The notes beneath the pieces are model-generated. The model was not told the DNA's origin. It saw only the letters and a program-made list of their open reading frames with translations, and ran no database searches. Both the position numbers and the translations under genes were made by a program. A stretch of 64,000 nucleotides of DNA from Labia minor (lineage: Eukaryota > Arthropoda > Insecta > Dermaptera > Spongiphoridae). The stretch is from the NCBI GenBank assembly GCA_963082975.1, contig OY720345.1, positions 32,620,611 through 32,684,610 of the forward strand, read 5' to 3'. This document shows positions 12,401 to 22,253 of this stretch, one piece after another. Position 1 is the stretch's first letter. Each line of letters starts with the position of its first letter.

Positions 12401-12470
12401 AAGCTAAAAAAATATTTAATAAAACAATAAAATTCATTATATAAAATAAAAAAAAAATTGATGGAGACAT
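9335..12470 (-). CDS. SLC2/Tret1-like sugar transporter, 4 exons
   Basis: Major-facilitator sugar porter expected in the plasma membrane; the substrate is likely a hexose or trehalose by family, not proven. Exons by eye: 12470-12069, 12008-11569, 10168-10032 and 9954-9335. They total 1599 bases, 532 aa plus stop, typical for the family, with GT-AG introns and matching phases. Visible marks: GLSVGWSMP in helix 1, GRICFGISHFVAACIPLYIEE (GR...PxYxxE), LLETPIWLKS after helix 6, KSLFISLLLFVFQQT (the QQ of helix 7), SDRFGRRPLLL and the late PETK. About 12 hydrophobic helices. The C-terminus has an unusual Asn/Asp-rich tail of about 50 residues encoded by ATT/ATC-type repeats on the plus strand. The start is the first in-frame ATG before helix 1. 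Intron 2 (about 1.4 kb) contains three transposon relics. Tret1 subfamily is a best guess. Confidence 0.87.
10398..10572. mobile_element. Short inverted-repeat element (MITE) in transporter intron 2
   Basis: The ends are a perfect inverted repeat of about 20 bases: ATTTAGGCTGTTTTATACTT at 10398 and its complement ending at 10572. The ~130-bp middle is non-coding. No clear target duplication, so the superfamily is open. Confidence 0.6.
10700..10794. mobile_element. Miniature hAT relic in transporter intron 2
   Basis: Left arm CGGATTAGGGTCCTAGGCA and right arm TTGCCTAGGCCTTAGTCCGC, then CCCT, are degenerate inverted copies of the hAT end CAGGGGCGGATT. Same family as 54252-54603, here cut to under 100 bases; outermost bases decayed. 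Confidence 0.55.
10855..11041 (+). pseudogene. pogo/Tigger-type transposase fragment in transporter intron 2
   Basis: Encodes LPQKVMLLIDNASAHKN, which matches the second catalytic block of pogo/Tigger (jerky-like) DDE transposases (LLxDNAxxH), then a worn version of the PMDQGVIRNVKHNYR region (residues LGLRNVKHNHR). There is no start codon context and no other part of the transposase nearby. A dead fragment within the host intron. Confidence 0.7.
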
Positions 12471-13339
12471 CAAAAATGGACATTCTAAGTAAAGTTGAAA
12501 TTGACCAAGAATTCTTAGAATTGTTTGTTTGTATGTATGCCAACAATGCAGTTCAAATCTATTTAGCGGGATAATAAGAAGTTTGCAATGGAGCAACGAA
12601 GAAAGAAGTTTGCTTACATGGGAAATTAATTGGGGAATGATTGGAGTGAGTGTGTGTGGATGGATAGACAAGGGACACGATGAGTATAATATAAAAGTCG
12701 ATGGGAGAGAATAGAAATTCGATTTGAGGTTAAAGGTTAAGCTAGAAGAATAAATATGGGGAATTAGACCCTAAGCACTCTGATCTAAAACTTATAGACT
12801 TACCAATAAGGGGATATAATTGGCTGAAATATACTTTCTTCATTTTTTTTATTAATTTTTATTAATTTTAATTAAACCGTATCAAAAATATATAAAATGT
12901 TAATTTACCAAGTATAAAAATATTTTTCAATTTCTAAAAAGAGAAAGAGTACTAAATATTTCAAAATAGAATAATACATATGTACCTATATATATATAGA
13001 TAGATAGATAAATATTATAACGTTAAGTATAATTAATATTATAGTTTTTATAAGAAGTAACTGTAGTGGGGGTATTTAGAGTTGTTAACAAAATTTTATC
13101 ATTGTTTTTATTAGACTGCGCAATAAAATTTATAATATATATATAAAATAAACTATATGATATGATATAGTTTCAAATATAATTAATATTTTAGTTTTTA
13201 TAAGCAAGTATAAAGGTGGATTTTAGCCGTGTAACAATATAATTTATTTATTTTATTTTTATTAATTGTAATGATAAATTATAATAAAAAAATAACGTGA
13301 CTTTTATATAATATATTATATGTTTATGAAATAATTTAT

Positions 13340-13379
<40 letters not shown>

Positions 13380-13380
13380 T
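12471..13380. other. AT-rich intergenic DNA upstream of the transporter gene
   Basis: Contains the putative 5' flank of the minus-strand transporter gene and several TA-rich microsatellites, including a long (TA)n at about 13343-13376. No gene recognised. Confidence 0.45.
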
Positions 13381-13668
13381 AAAATATGTTTTGTATTTAT
13401 TAAAGCTTTTGTGGTTATTTTGATAATTATTAAGAGAATTTTTATTAAAAGACCACATTATTTGTATAAAATTATTTATTAAATTAAAATAATTGTACAA
13501 CGTTTCAACTGCTTATTCTGCAGTCGTTTTCAAGTAACCGTACGCTTGCTCCGATTCAAGCGGACTGACTCATCAGTCCGCTTGAATCGGAGCAATAAAT
13601 AATTTTATACAAATAATGTGGTCTTTTAATAAAAATTCTCTTAATAATTATTAAAATATGTTTTGTAT
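13381..13668. repeat. Snap-back insertion: 64-bp arms, 23-bp inner palindrome, 16-bp direct repeats
   Basis: A 16-bp direct repeat (AAAATATGTTTTGTAT) occurs at 13381-13396 and 13653-13668, like a target duplication. Inside, 13417-13480 and 13594-13657 are inverted copies with one mismatch. The centre 13546-13595 is a perfect hairpin, 23-bp stem and 4-base loop. The left half carries 64 extra bases missing from the right half; on the minus strand they read TTGAAAACGACTGC...GCAGTTGAAACGTTG, a small hairpin resembling sequence near the ends of Penelope-like elements. Best reading: a truncated, inverted dimer of a retroelement end. The Penelope link is from memory of the motif and is tentative. 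Confidence 0.6.
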
Positions 13669-14031
13669 AAAAATATAACTGAAAAAATTGATAGATTGTA
13701 ATTTATGTAGAATAGATAAATGAAGAATCGTTCTCCTCTAAATACTCTTTAACTAGTATAGAAATTTATAAATTTATTCAATCAGTTAATAAAATTGGAT
13801 AATTTTAATATGGTCATTTTTATCAAACAGTTTTAAGAAATATTTCCTCTCTTACTAATATTATTATTCATATTTTCTAATTCATGGGAGAGCAACATTT
13901 TCTAAGAGTGGGTCCAAATTAATTGTTTTGGGTAAAATATTTCTCAATTTAAAAGTTCTTTCTATAAATCAAAATAAATCACATACATATTTTTCAGAGC
14001 ACACATCTAGAAATATATTGTATTATAGTTG
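13669..14031. other. AT-rich spacer, no feature seen
   Basis: No coding, repeat or hairpin signal recognised between the snap-back insertion and the mariner element. Confidence 0.45.
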
Positions 14032-14033
14032 TA

Positions 14034-15290
14034 ATGGGTTGATGGATAAATTATGACGTTTTTATATGGTGCTCATAAAAAATAATTTTTCTTGGAATCT
14101 CCGAATAAAATCTGTTTCCAGACTATTTTGTCTTATAAATATGCTTTTCCTTTCGCTTTTAGTTCAGTTTTGGTTCGCCTAACACCTAATTAACAACCCT
14201 CGTGATTTTTTGAAATGTGCATTTACGACTCGGTTTGCTTTACGAATTTCGTAAAGGGAATAATGCAAACAATGCCACAAAAAACATTTGCGCCGTATAC
14301 GGAGAAGGTGTTGTTAAAGTTCGACAAGCTCAAAGATGGTTTACAACATTCCGATCGGGAGATTTTTCATTGACCGATAAACCAAGAACAGGACGCCCTT
14401 TGAAGAGTGATGACCATGTTTTAAAGGCATTAATTGAAGCTGATCCACATTTAACCACTAGGGAGAGAGCGTTGAAGATGGGCATTAACCAATCAACTGT
14501 GGTAGATCATCTGCATCGCCTAGGAATGGTTTCTCGGTACGACGTTTGGACCCCTCACCAATTGTAGGCTTCAAATTTAATGACCAGTATCGAAGCATGT
14601 GTTTCTTTAAGCGCTGAACCTTTTTTGTACAGATTGGTAACTGGAGATGAAAAGTGGATCGTGTACGATAATGTGACGAGAAAACGACATTGGAGGATGC
14701 GTGGAGAAACCCTATTATCATCTGCGAAAGCCAATATTCATCAACAAAAAGTGATGCTCTGCATATGGTGGGATTGCAAAGGAATGGTTTATTATTAACT
14801 TTTGGAACGGAACGAAACCGTTACAGCCGAGCGCTTTTGTCAACAATTGACGAAACTTGACGCTGGAATTAAAAAAAAGGCCAACTTTGGTGAACAGAAG
14901 AGGGGTAATTTTTCACAACGCGCGACCACACACGGTAATGACGACACAGCACAAATTGAGGGATTTAAATTGGGGGGTTCTGAAGCATCCTCCCTACTCT
15001 TCGGATCTTGCTCCTTCTGATTTTCATCTTTTCAGGTCGTTACAAAATTATTTAACCCTTAACAAAAAAAAATTCAGTTTAATTGAACAAGTGAAAAACG
15101 CCCTTGATTCGTATTTTTCTTCTAAACTAGAGGATTTTTATTTTAGAGGCATTAATATGTTAGTAGAGAGATGGGAGAAAGTTATTTTAAATGGTGGAAA
15201 CTATATAATTGAATGAATAAATTAAAAAATTAAAAAAAACAGGTTTTTTATTTCATACCAAAAAACGTCATAATTTATCCATCAACCCAA
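14034..15290 (+). mobile_element. mariner element with both terminal inverted repeats
   Basis: Terminal repeats of about 28 bp, reading TGGGTTGATGGATAAATTAT then GACGTTTTT at the left and their complement at the right, are flanked by TA on each side (14032-14033 and 15291-15292), as expected for mariner. Length 1257 bp is normal for the family. The transposase inside is broken, so the copy could only move if helped in trans. Confidence 0.92.
14215..15216 (+). pseudogene. mariner transposase, several frameshifts and a damaged catalytic site
   Basis: The N-terminal paired helix-turn-helix region is readable from 14217 (LLYEFRKGNNANNATKNICA ... RQAQRWFTTFRSGDF ... DKPRTGRPLK), but the nearest ATG (14215) is out of frame. 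After 14567 the frame breaks. VTGDEKWIVYDN gives the first catalytic Asp. A further break precedes ETVTAERFCQQL. The C-terminal part is readable at 14857-15216 with SSDLAPSDFHLF (third Asp of D,D34D) and WEKVILNGGNYI. Around the second Asp the usual HHDNARPH is reduced to FHNARPH, a loss of two residues including the catalytic Asp. Non-functional. Confidence 0.88.
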
Positions 15291-15637
15291 TATTTTTATT
15301 TTTTGTTTTCATGGTAAAAGATATTTTATTTGAAATTATTTATTTTTATTTATCAACACGTTCTTTATTACTGCACAAAACTGAAGTCTGAGGCTCAACT
15401 GTTTACAAGTTCATCTTCAACATTGTAACTCATATAGTTAGTAATAAGATTCATAACAGATAATATCGTGATAATTTATGTATTTTCGTGTTTATATTTT
15501 ACTTTTTGATTATATTTATAATATTGTTTTCAAAAATTTGGATGGTCAGTTAAAATTATTGAATATACTCGTATATTGCTGAATCCTGATATAATTAATA
15601 AATAATAATAATATAGATTAATTAAAATTATGAGAAT
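15291..15637. other. AT-rich spacer between two mariner copies
   Basis: No feature seen. Confidence 0.45.
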
Positions 15638-16128
15638 AAGTCAGTAAGTCCGTGACTTTTTAATGAAAAACAGATTTTTTGATAAAAAATTATTTTATTC
15701 TTCCACGTAGTCTCCTTTGAGCTCTATACACTTCGTCCAACGTTTCTCCAGTTTTTTTATCACTTCCAAAAAATAAGATTTGTCTAGGAAATCAAAATAG
15801 ATTTGTTTGTGAGATGATTTCATCGTTGGAGTAAAATCTTCTTCCGCCGAACCATTTCTTCAGGTGTGGAAACAAGAAATAGTCACTCGGGGCTAAATCC
15901 GGAGAATAGGACCGATAAGGGAGCAATTCGTATCCGAATTCATGGATTTTCCATTTTCTTCTCAAATCACAAGGTAGTATGCTATTATTGGATGTCAAAC
16001 AAAAACTACATGACCCAGCTGTTAAAATTTCGACAAGAGTCAGCTAGCTGATAGTTGCGTGCTGACAGGAGCAGTGTTGCCATTTCATTTAAGAGACGAG
16101 AAATTCAAAAAGTCTTATTGACTTATTG
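15638..16128 (-). mobile_element. Internally deleted mariner (second family)
   Basis: Ends resemble GTCAATAAGTCCGTGACTTTTT: left AGTCAGTAAGTCCGTGACTT, right inverted and worn near 16100-16128. On the minus strand 15998-15792 encodes SYSPDLAPSDYFLFPHLKKW, the third catalytic block, and the frame-shifted remainder reads LDKSYFLEVIKKLEKRWTKCIELKGDY, the usual C-terminus. The N-terminal two thirds are missing. A related deletion copy is at 21187-21645. Confidence 0.8.
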
Positions 16129-16444
16129 ACCTTCTCTCGTATGATATTGGATCTTTTGAAATTAATTTATTTAATCTTTATTTGAAAAGTTTAAAAATTA
16201 TCTATTATTTCCATATAGGTATTGATTTATATACAATATCTGGTTATTTTTAATGACGTCTATGTTCTATAATATTAATCAACTTTGTATGTATTTTTAT
16301 TTATTTTGAAAATATAATAAATATATAATCATTATAAATATTTATTAAATTGTTTCAAAACAAATTAATTGTCAAGGTGAAAGTCTACTGATAAAAGTAG
16401 ACGGAGAATTATGATCATATTAGTTTTAATCATTAAGAAACATA
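16129..16444. other. AT-rich spacer, no feature seen
   Basis: No gene or repeat recognised. Confidence 0.45.
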
Positions 16445-16545
16445 CCGGGACCCCGAGCCTCGGCTCGGTACTTAAGTTAAAAAAAATGATTCATTATTAT
16501 TGAATTTGGCTGGTAATATTAATACCTGAGACACCGAGCTATTGC
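16445..16545 (-). repeat. R2 hairpin repeat, copy 3
   Basis: Reverse complement of the R2 units at 5634 and 5880. The palindromic CCGAGCCTCGGCTCGG terminus lies at the left here. In the minus direction it follows R1 (17425-17725), the same order as at the other R1/R2 locus. Confidence 0.7.
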
Positions 16546-16984
16546 TCGACCCTTTAAAAAATATTGATATACAATTTTTTAATAAAATCTCATATCAAAA
16601 AAGAAAATTTATTAAAAATTAAAAATAAAAAAATATAAACAAAAAGTTTAATGTATGGATATATGTGTTCATGCAATGAAAACAGATATCGGTATAACAA
16701 ATATTTTTAATTTTATTTAATAATTATAATATAAATAATAAGATATAAGAAGCGGTGGCTTGATTGAATAAATGTGTTAAAATTTAAACAAATTCAAATA
16801 TTCTTTTATATACAATTGTAATAATAAATAATAATGATTTGATAAAGGATATAACTTTAATTTGGGCGCCAAGATAATAAGGGTTGATAAAAATAAACTT
16901 TCACAAAATATTTGTATATTGTTAACGGGTTTAATAGAAAGAAAGAAAACAAAAATAAAGATAAATTTACCAAATATTTCAGAA
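16546..16984. other. AT-rich DNA resembling Helitron interior
   Basis: Blocks such as AATAAAATCTCATATCAAAA and TGTGTTAAAATTTAAACAAA also occur inside the Helitrons near 49150-49260. No gene. Probably debris of a Helitron relative. Confidence 0.35.
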
Positions 16985-17230
16985 CATGGAACATATAAAC
17001 ATAAATTTAAGGATTGAGTACCATGCCCTATCTCATCAGCTCAATGGTTTCACAACGACTCCAACGACTGTCTATCATAGCGAGCCAAGGGCTGCTAAGA
17101 TCTTTAGGGGAATCCCTTTTAGTTTGGGCGGGCTCCATCTGAGCAGCACCTCCTGGGAGCCAATTCCAGTGGATGAGTTCACCAGGTTTAAATATAATTA
17201 CAAATAAAATAAATGGTCCGCCCGTTACAC
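16985..17230. other. Unrecognised GC-richer island
   Basis: About 250 bases that are clearly less AT-rich than the surroundings, open on both strands for about 70 codons (plus 16986-17207, minus 17234-17028) with no recognisable motif. It lies between R2 and R1 copies and may be unique cargo of the element they bound. I do not assign a function. Confidence 0.3.
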
Positions 17231-17317
17231 ACACATATTATATACAATTTAATATTATTTTATATATATTTATATTATTGAATATATGTGTTAAAATTTA
17301 AACAAATTCAATTTTAA

Positions 17318-17353
<36 letters not shown>

Positions 17354-17424
17354 GAAAGAAATTGTTTTTAAAATATCCTAAATAATATGTAACAATTTTC
17401 AAGATAGAAATTTATTACAATATT

Positions 17425-17725
17425 ACTATTATTAAATGTTGCATCATTGCATCAATCTGATTAAAATGAATGGAACTTCGGGTACTCAATAATAATAAAT
17501 AAATAATATTAATAAATATTAAATGATATTTTAGTGAAGAAATATTAAAAATTATAAAACTATCTAAAACTTAATTAATAAAATAAAATAAAAGAACAAT
17601 GAATAAATAAATATAAAATAGTAATTTATTAAAAAATAATAGATTAAAAAAAAAAAAAAATTATTTTCCGCCGGTTTCGATCCTGCGAAGTTGAATTGTC
17701 AGACAGTCGCTCTACCCAATAGACT
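17425..17725 (-). repeat. R1 repeat, copy 2 (tRNA-like head)
   Basis: Opposite orientation to 5114-5600. Starting at 17725 on the minus strand it reads AGTCTATTGGGTAGAGCGAC and the B-box-like GGATCGAAACC, then a T-run, AT-rich body and the GATGCAATGATGCAAC tail block. The head is nearly identical to copy 1, the middle differs by a large indel. Confidence 0.65.
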
Positions 17726-18594
17726 AATAATACTTAGATGATGAAAACGACATTTTTTACTCTCTTAGCAAGACGTATGTTTTTTTGTTTTTGTTTTTGT
17801 TTTTTTTTTGAGAGAGATTAATAAATATCTATATATATTTTATTAAAAATAAATATTATAAATATTATTTATTAAAAATAAATATTATTATAATATAATA
17901 AATATTATTATATTATAACGACTGAACGGATTTTGATAAAATTTGATATATTTACTTAATGCATCAGTAGCATGAATTCATCAACTTTTAGTGTATATCC
18001 GGAAACCGGAAGTGGTAGTTTACAAATTATTAATTTTATATTCATTGTCCCAAAATATTTCACTTAAAATATAGTAGTAATTAATTATTGAGTAATAAAA
18101 TTAAAATTAAAAACCAAGATAATATAATTTAGTCATTTTAATTCAAATTTTAAAAATATTTTTTTTTTTGATACTTTATATATATTATATATATATATAT
18201 ATATAAGTTATACACTTGATCATAAAAAGGTGCTTGGTCAACCCTTTAGCGAGAGGACTCTTTCACGGCTTACTGCTTAAGATGCTGACTGGACATTAAA
18301 AATCTAAGTTTTTTCATCTGCACAGTTAAAGATCTATAGCCAAAAAGTACAATGAGAAGCAGATTTATTGGTGGAATTTACACCACTATAAATTGTAAAA
18401 TCTTTTATTTTTAACACAATCTCTCTAAAAAAGGAGCTTTTCAATATAAAATAACATAAAATAAATACAAAATCAATTTAAATAACAATTATATTGCAAT
18501 TGTATATACAGAGTTACAGAGGAATCTCGGGTAAAGTTTAATTTGAACAGGAAGGAAACTCTGAACCTGAAATAAGTTTTCTCATAAAAAATAA
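17726..18594. other. Non-coding stretch with a HINE relic
   Basis: 17928-18034 matches the middle of the HINE family (CTGAACGGATTTTGAT ... CCGGAAACCGGAAGTGGTAG). 18060-18180 resembles Helitron interior. A TA microsatellite lies near 18180. No gene seen. Confidence 0.5.
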
Positions 18595-18880
18595 TTTATC
18601 TATCTATCTCTTTGGCTCTACAGGACTCGAAAGTTCTTGGCCGCAGCAACCACATTTCTCCAAGTGTCCCTATCGTGAGCCACAAGCATCCAACTCCTAC
18701 TCTCTCCCATCTCTCTCACGTCCCTTCCTATATTGTCCACCCGCCGCGTCCTTGGTCTTCCAACCGAACGTTTCCCAATCGGTATTCCCACCAATATATT
18801 TTTCGCCATTATTTCCTCTCATATTCTAACCACGTGCCTTGTCAATCGCACCCTCCTCGATTTTATAACCCTAACTATGT
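18595..18880 (-). mobile_element. LINE B (RTE-like) 3' end fragment
   Basis: On the minus strand encodes ILVGIPIGKRSVGRPRTRR and HDRDTWRNVVAAAKNFRVL, the C-terminus of an endonuclease/reverse-transcriptase ORF, ending just before a GATA tandem tail (ATAGATAGATA at the left edge). Only the last ~290 bases are present. The element seems to end in a GATA microsatellite, as do its other copies. Confidence 0.8.
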
Positions 18881-18973
18881 CTGCAGATGCTTAGAGGTCA
18901 TATACATATGTCATGTAGACTACACAAAAGATTCACTCTCTTTATCCCTAACTTTAACTTTTCTCGGTATGGT

Positions 18974-19156
18974 TTATTCATATTCATCACTATCGTTAGA
19001 TTTTATCCTAAAGAAGTTTGAAATCGGCACGTGATTTTGATAACTTTTTAATACACTTTTGAATTGAGCCATCGCAATATTATCATTAATAGCCCTAATA
19101 GCTGCTGCTTCATCTAGATGATTTTCTTTTGCTAATTTTGTTAGCTGAATTCTCAT
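18974..19156 (-). pseudogene. Unrecognised 60-codon open frame
   Basis: Encodes ENHLDEAAAIRAINDNIAMA ... VPISNFFRIKSNDSDEYE, a soluble, charged composition unlike random AT-rich translation. No family recognised. Flanked by a LINE B fragment and a MITE, so a transposon relic is more likely than a host gene. Confidence 0.25.
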
Positions 19157-19182
19157 GAACTATGAGCTTGAATCTTTATTGT

Positions 19183-19314
19183 CCCGGTTTAGGAGGTTTT
19201 CTAGTTAGTACTGAACCTTATTTATTTAAATTTTGGGTTATGAGTCGCATGAGCGAAGTTTTGTCGGGAGTGGAGGAAGATAAAAGGTAGAAAAAGAAAA
19301 ACTCCTAAACCGGG
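19183..19314. mobile_element. Small inverted-repeat element (MITE)
   Basis: CCCGGTTTAGGAGGTTTT at the left and AAAAACTCCTAAACCGGG at the right form an 18-bp inverted repeat with one mismatch, around a non-coding centre. No target duplication is obvious. Confidence 0.5.
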
Positions 19315-19429
19315 CACTTGTAACCCTACGTTCCACAATATATTCAATGAATATTTTTGACAGTTCATCCTTCAGTCGTTTTTAATGTAGATTTTTAATA
19401 TTTCATTGTATTTTTAGGTCTCAAGCGAA

Positions 19430-19616
19430 AAGAATGGCGAAAAATATATTGGTGGGAATACCGATTGGGAAACGTTCGGTTGGAAGACCAAGGACAATAT
19501 AGGAAGGGACGTTAGAGAGATGGGAGAGGGAAGGAATAGGGAGACTAGGTGAAATGTGGTTGCTATGGCCAAGAACTTTCGAGTTTCGCAGAGCCATTGA
19601 GATAAAGAGATAGATA
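19430..19616 (+). mobile_element. LINE B (RTE-like) 3' end fragment
   Basis: Encodes, with frame breaks, the same IGKRSVGRPR ... VVAMAKNFRVS terminus as 18595-18880, ending at GATAAAGAGATAGATA. Two such short 3' fragments in opposite directions within 1 kb fit 5'-truncated insertions. Confidence 0.75.
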
Positions 19617-19759
19617 TAGATTTTTAGATGTCAAATTACATCATTACTTTTGTTTAATACAGATTCAAAGTTATATTTGAGTTAGTTAATTATTTAGTTT
19701 AATTACTCAATTATTAATTACTACTAAATTTTAAGTGAAATATTTTGAGACAATGAATA

Positions 19760-20061
19760 TAAAATCAATACTTTGTAAACTACCACTTCCCGTTACCGGA
19801 TTTGCACCAAAAGTTGATCAATTCATCATAATGATGTATTGAGTAAATATATCAAATTTCATTAAAATCCGTTGAACCGTTCAAGCTGTACACGTCTAAA
19901 TGGACAGACCGACGGATGGACAGATATCATGCTAAAAATACTTTTTTCTGTTAACAAATTGCATGATTCGTGGAGATATGTAAAACATTTCCTCATGTGA
20001 AATTTGGTGTGAAAACAATACCTTCCTTACCCCTTACTATCGTCGGTCGGTAAAAAGTGAG
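19760..20061 (-). mobile_element. HINE-like element, 5' half
   Basis: Minus-strand copy starting at the 5' subterminal repeat ACCGACCGACG (20051-20061), followed by GATAGTAAGG, the CACACCAAATTTCACATG block, the GTCYGTCC tract and CCGGAAACCGG. The 3' half with its hairpin is absent. A segment to the left is shared with 17990-18070. Confidence 0.75.
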
Positions 20062-20628
20062 AAATCTACCATATTTAACAAATTGCTAAAATTTTGTGTT
20101 GATATTTGTGTTATTTAATTTCTTTTATTATACAATTTTCTTTGATTTATAACAATTATATTTATAACTATTAATCTTACAAAATTTTATTTTTACAAAT
20201 ATGTTTTTTAGGATTTATTGTTTTGCTTGCGATAAAATAATGACAAAGGAGTCTCTTTGAATTTTTTTTAAACTAAACACATAAATTATTTTTATTTATC
20301 TTTTATTTAGGGCATATTTATTTCATTATACTTTTCTAATATTGAAATGCCACGTAAAAAATTTAACATTGGTAGATCAACAAGAAATTTGTAGCAAAAC
20401 ACAGCTTGTAGAAACGCTTGGAAACTCATCACAGTCTCCACTTCAGGAGCTGCTGAAACTTGCCTGAACACATGCCTGGAAACTGAACGCTCGTGAATTA
20501 ATAATTCTCAACTGAGACGTTGTTGTAAGCGGATAATTGTCAGTATGCTGATGATACAAGGACAGGTCAATAAGTTCGTGACTTTTTACTATCTCGCCAG
20601 ATAGTATTGCGATCACGAAAATTTTCGA
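20062..20628. other. Mostly unique DNA with a mariner-like terminus
   Basis: 20400-20520 is GC-richer but not coding in any frame I can recognise. 20562-20588 (GGTCAATAAGTTCGTGACTT) is a single terminus of the mariner family seen at 15638. Nothing else supported. Confidence 0.4.
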
Positions 20629-21186
20629 TGTTGAGATTTTGATGTTTTTATACGTTTTGAAGGTTCCTGAATCATTTTCAGTAAGGTTGAGTTGTGTGTG
20701 TGTGTGTATGTATGTATGTAACCAAGATTACGAAAAAACGGTTAGAGCTAGAATCATGAAATTTGGTACATGGGCATTATTCAAAATTCGTACTTTTCTA
20801 TCAACTTTTGATAAATGTAGCTCAACCGGAAGAGGCTCATTTCCTACAACGCTTTGATTTTTTTTCTTCTAAAGTGACCGTAAAAATAAATATATATGTT
20901 GGATAATTTTTCACATGATTAAAAATTGTATGAAACTGCTATATATAGAAATTCAGATTAATTGAATCACTGAAAGTACCAGAATTAATTTTTTAACACT
21001 CCAAATCTCACGCGCCAACACGTGACGTGGCGCCATCAACAAAAAGCCAAACATGCCCTGGTTTAATAAATATTATTTATTAATTTATAATTTATAATTT
21101 ATAATTAATTAAATTTAATTTAAATATAATATATGTGTTAATTAATCTAATTCAAATTGCGAGATAGTCAAGTGGAGACACTCCAG
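20629..21186 (+). mobile_element. R3 repeat (Helitron-like), copy 1
   Basis: A ~560-bp element with a (GT)n/(ATGT)n microsatellite near its start, then AATTTGGTACATGGGCATTA, CTCAACCGGAAGAGG, GTACCAGAATTAATTTTTTA and CACGCGCCAACACGTGACG, ending in a small hairpin TGGAGACACTCCAG. An internal microsatellite near the 5' end and a 3' hairpin suit a non-autonomous Helitron/Helentron derivative. Other copies: 28888-29245, 51621-52060 and 56735-56870. Confidence 0.6.
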
Positions 21187-21645
21187 CTAATTGAATGAAA
21201 CACAGGTTTTTTGGATAAAAAATTATTTTATTTTTTAACATAGTTTCCTTTGAGCTCTATACACTTCGTTCAAGGTTTCTCCAATGTTTTAATCTTTTCC
21301 AAAAAATAAGATTTGTCGAGAACATCTTTGGTGCCGATTCACCCCGAGAAACCCACTGTTTTGATTGCTGTTTGTTCTCTGTTGTGTTGTGATGAATCCA
21401 CGTTTCACGATAACGAAACGGCAAAAAAACTCGGTTTCAGCGAAGTTTTTTTTTCCCGCAAAAAATAATACTTAATGAGTACACGAAATTCATTTTTTCT
21501 ATTTTCTTCTCAAATCTCGAGGTAGTCTGCTATTAATGGATGTCAAACAAAAACTAGAAGACCCAGCTGGTTCAAATTTCGACAGGAGTCAGTTGATGGT
21601 TACTTTCATTTAAGACTTATTGACTATACTATACTTCTAACACCC
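21187..21645 (-). mobile_element. Internally deleted mariner (second family), copy 2
   Basis: Shares both sides with 15638-16128: left block TTTGGATAAAAAATTATTTT ... TTTGAGCTCTATACACTTCG, right block AATTTCGACAGGAGTCAG ... AAGACTTATTGAC. About 440 bp. The middle differs and includes parts of the N-terminal coding region rather than the DD block, so it is an independent deletion. Confidence 0.7.
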
Positions 21646-22084
21646 TATTTGTATAGTTTACCCAATGCAATTGTATATACATCAATTTGTAAAAATCTAC
21701 TTGCTTATTCAAGCAGTAAGTATTTAATAGTCTTTAAAAAGTCATCTCTTTAATTTTTACTAATATTTATTTAAATTTAAAAGGTAAAATCAAAAAAAAA
21801 TATAATAAAAATAAGTGACTTCACCGAACCCATTAAATTTAATTATATAATATAATCACCATATATTATAATTCATTACTCCTTGTATATTAACCTCCTG
21901 TTGTTCCCCTTCCATCCTTACCTCCAAGGCCCTTTCCCCACCAAGCCTCCTCGAAGAGGCAGATCCTTCCCTTCCTTATTTCCCACATCTATGCCCCAAT
22001 TTAAAATTTGATAATTTAAAATAGAAATAAAAATAAAAAAATAAATATAAATAAAAAATAGACATATATTACAAATTAAATTAA
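21646..22084. other. Non-coding spacer before the complete Helitron
   Basis: Contains a pyrimidine-rich patch (21890-21990) with no recognised feature; otherwise AT-rich. Confidence 0.4.
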
Positions 22085-22198
22085 TCTATATATATAAAAA
22101 AAGGTTTTTGTCTGCACATTGCTCAGAATTTAAAAATTTTTGCATATCTTCGCGTTTCATGACCTCTAGAATCCAAAAGTGACTTTAGAATTTTTCAC

Positions 22199-22253
<55 letters not shown>

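Noticed and set aside
13546-13595. Hammerhead ribozyme suggested by CTGATGAG on the minus strand
   Set aside because: The motif sits in the loop of a perfect hairpin and helices II and III with a correctly placed GAAA cannot be drawn; kept only as a hint of element type.
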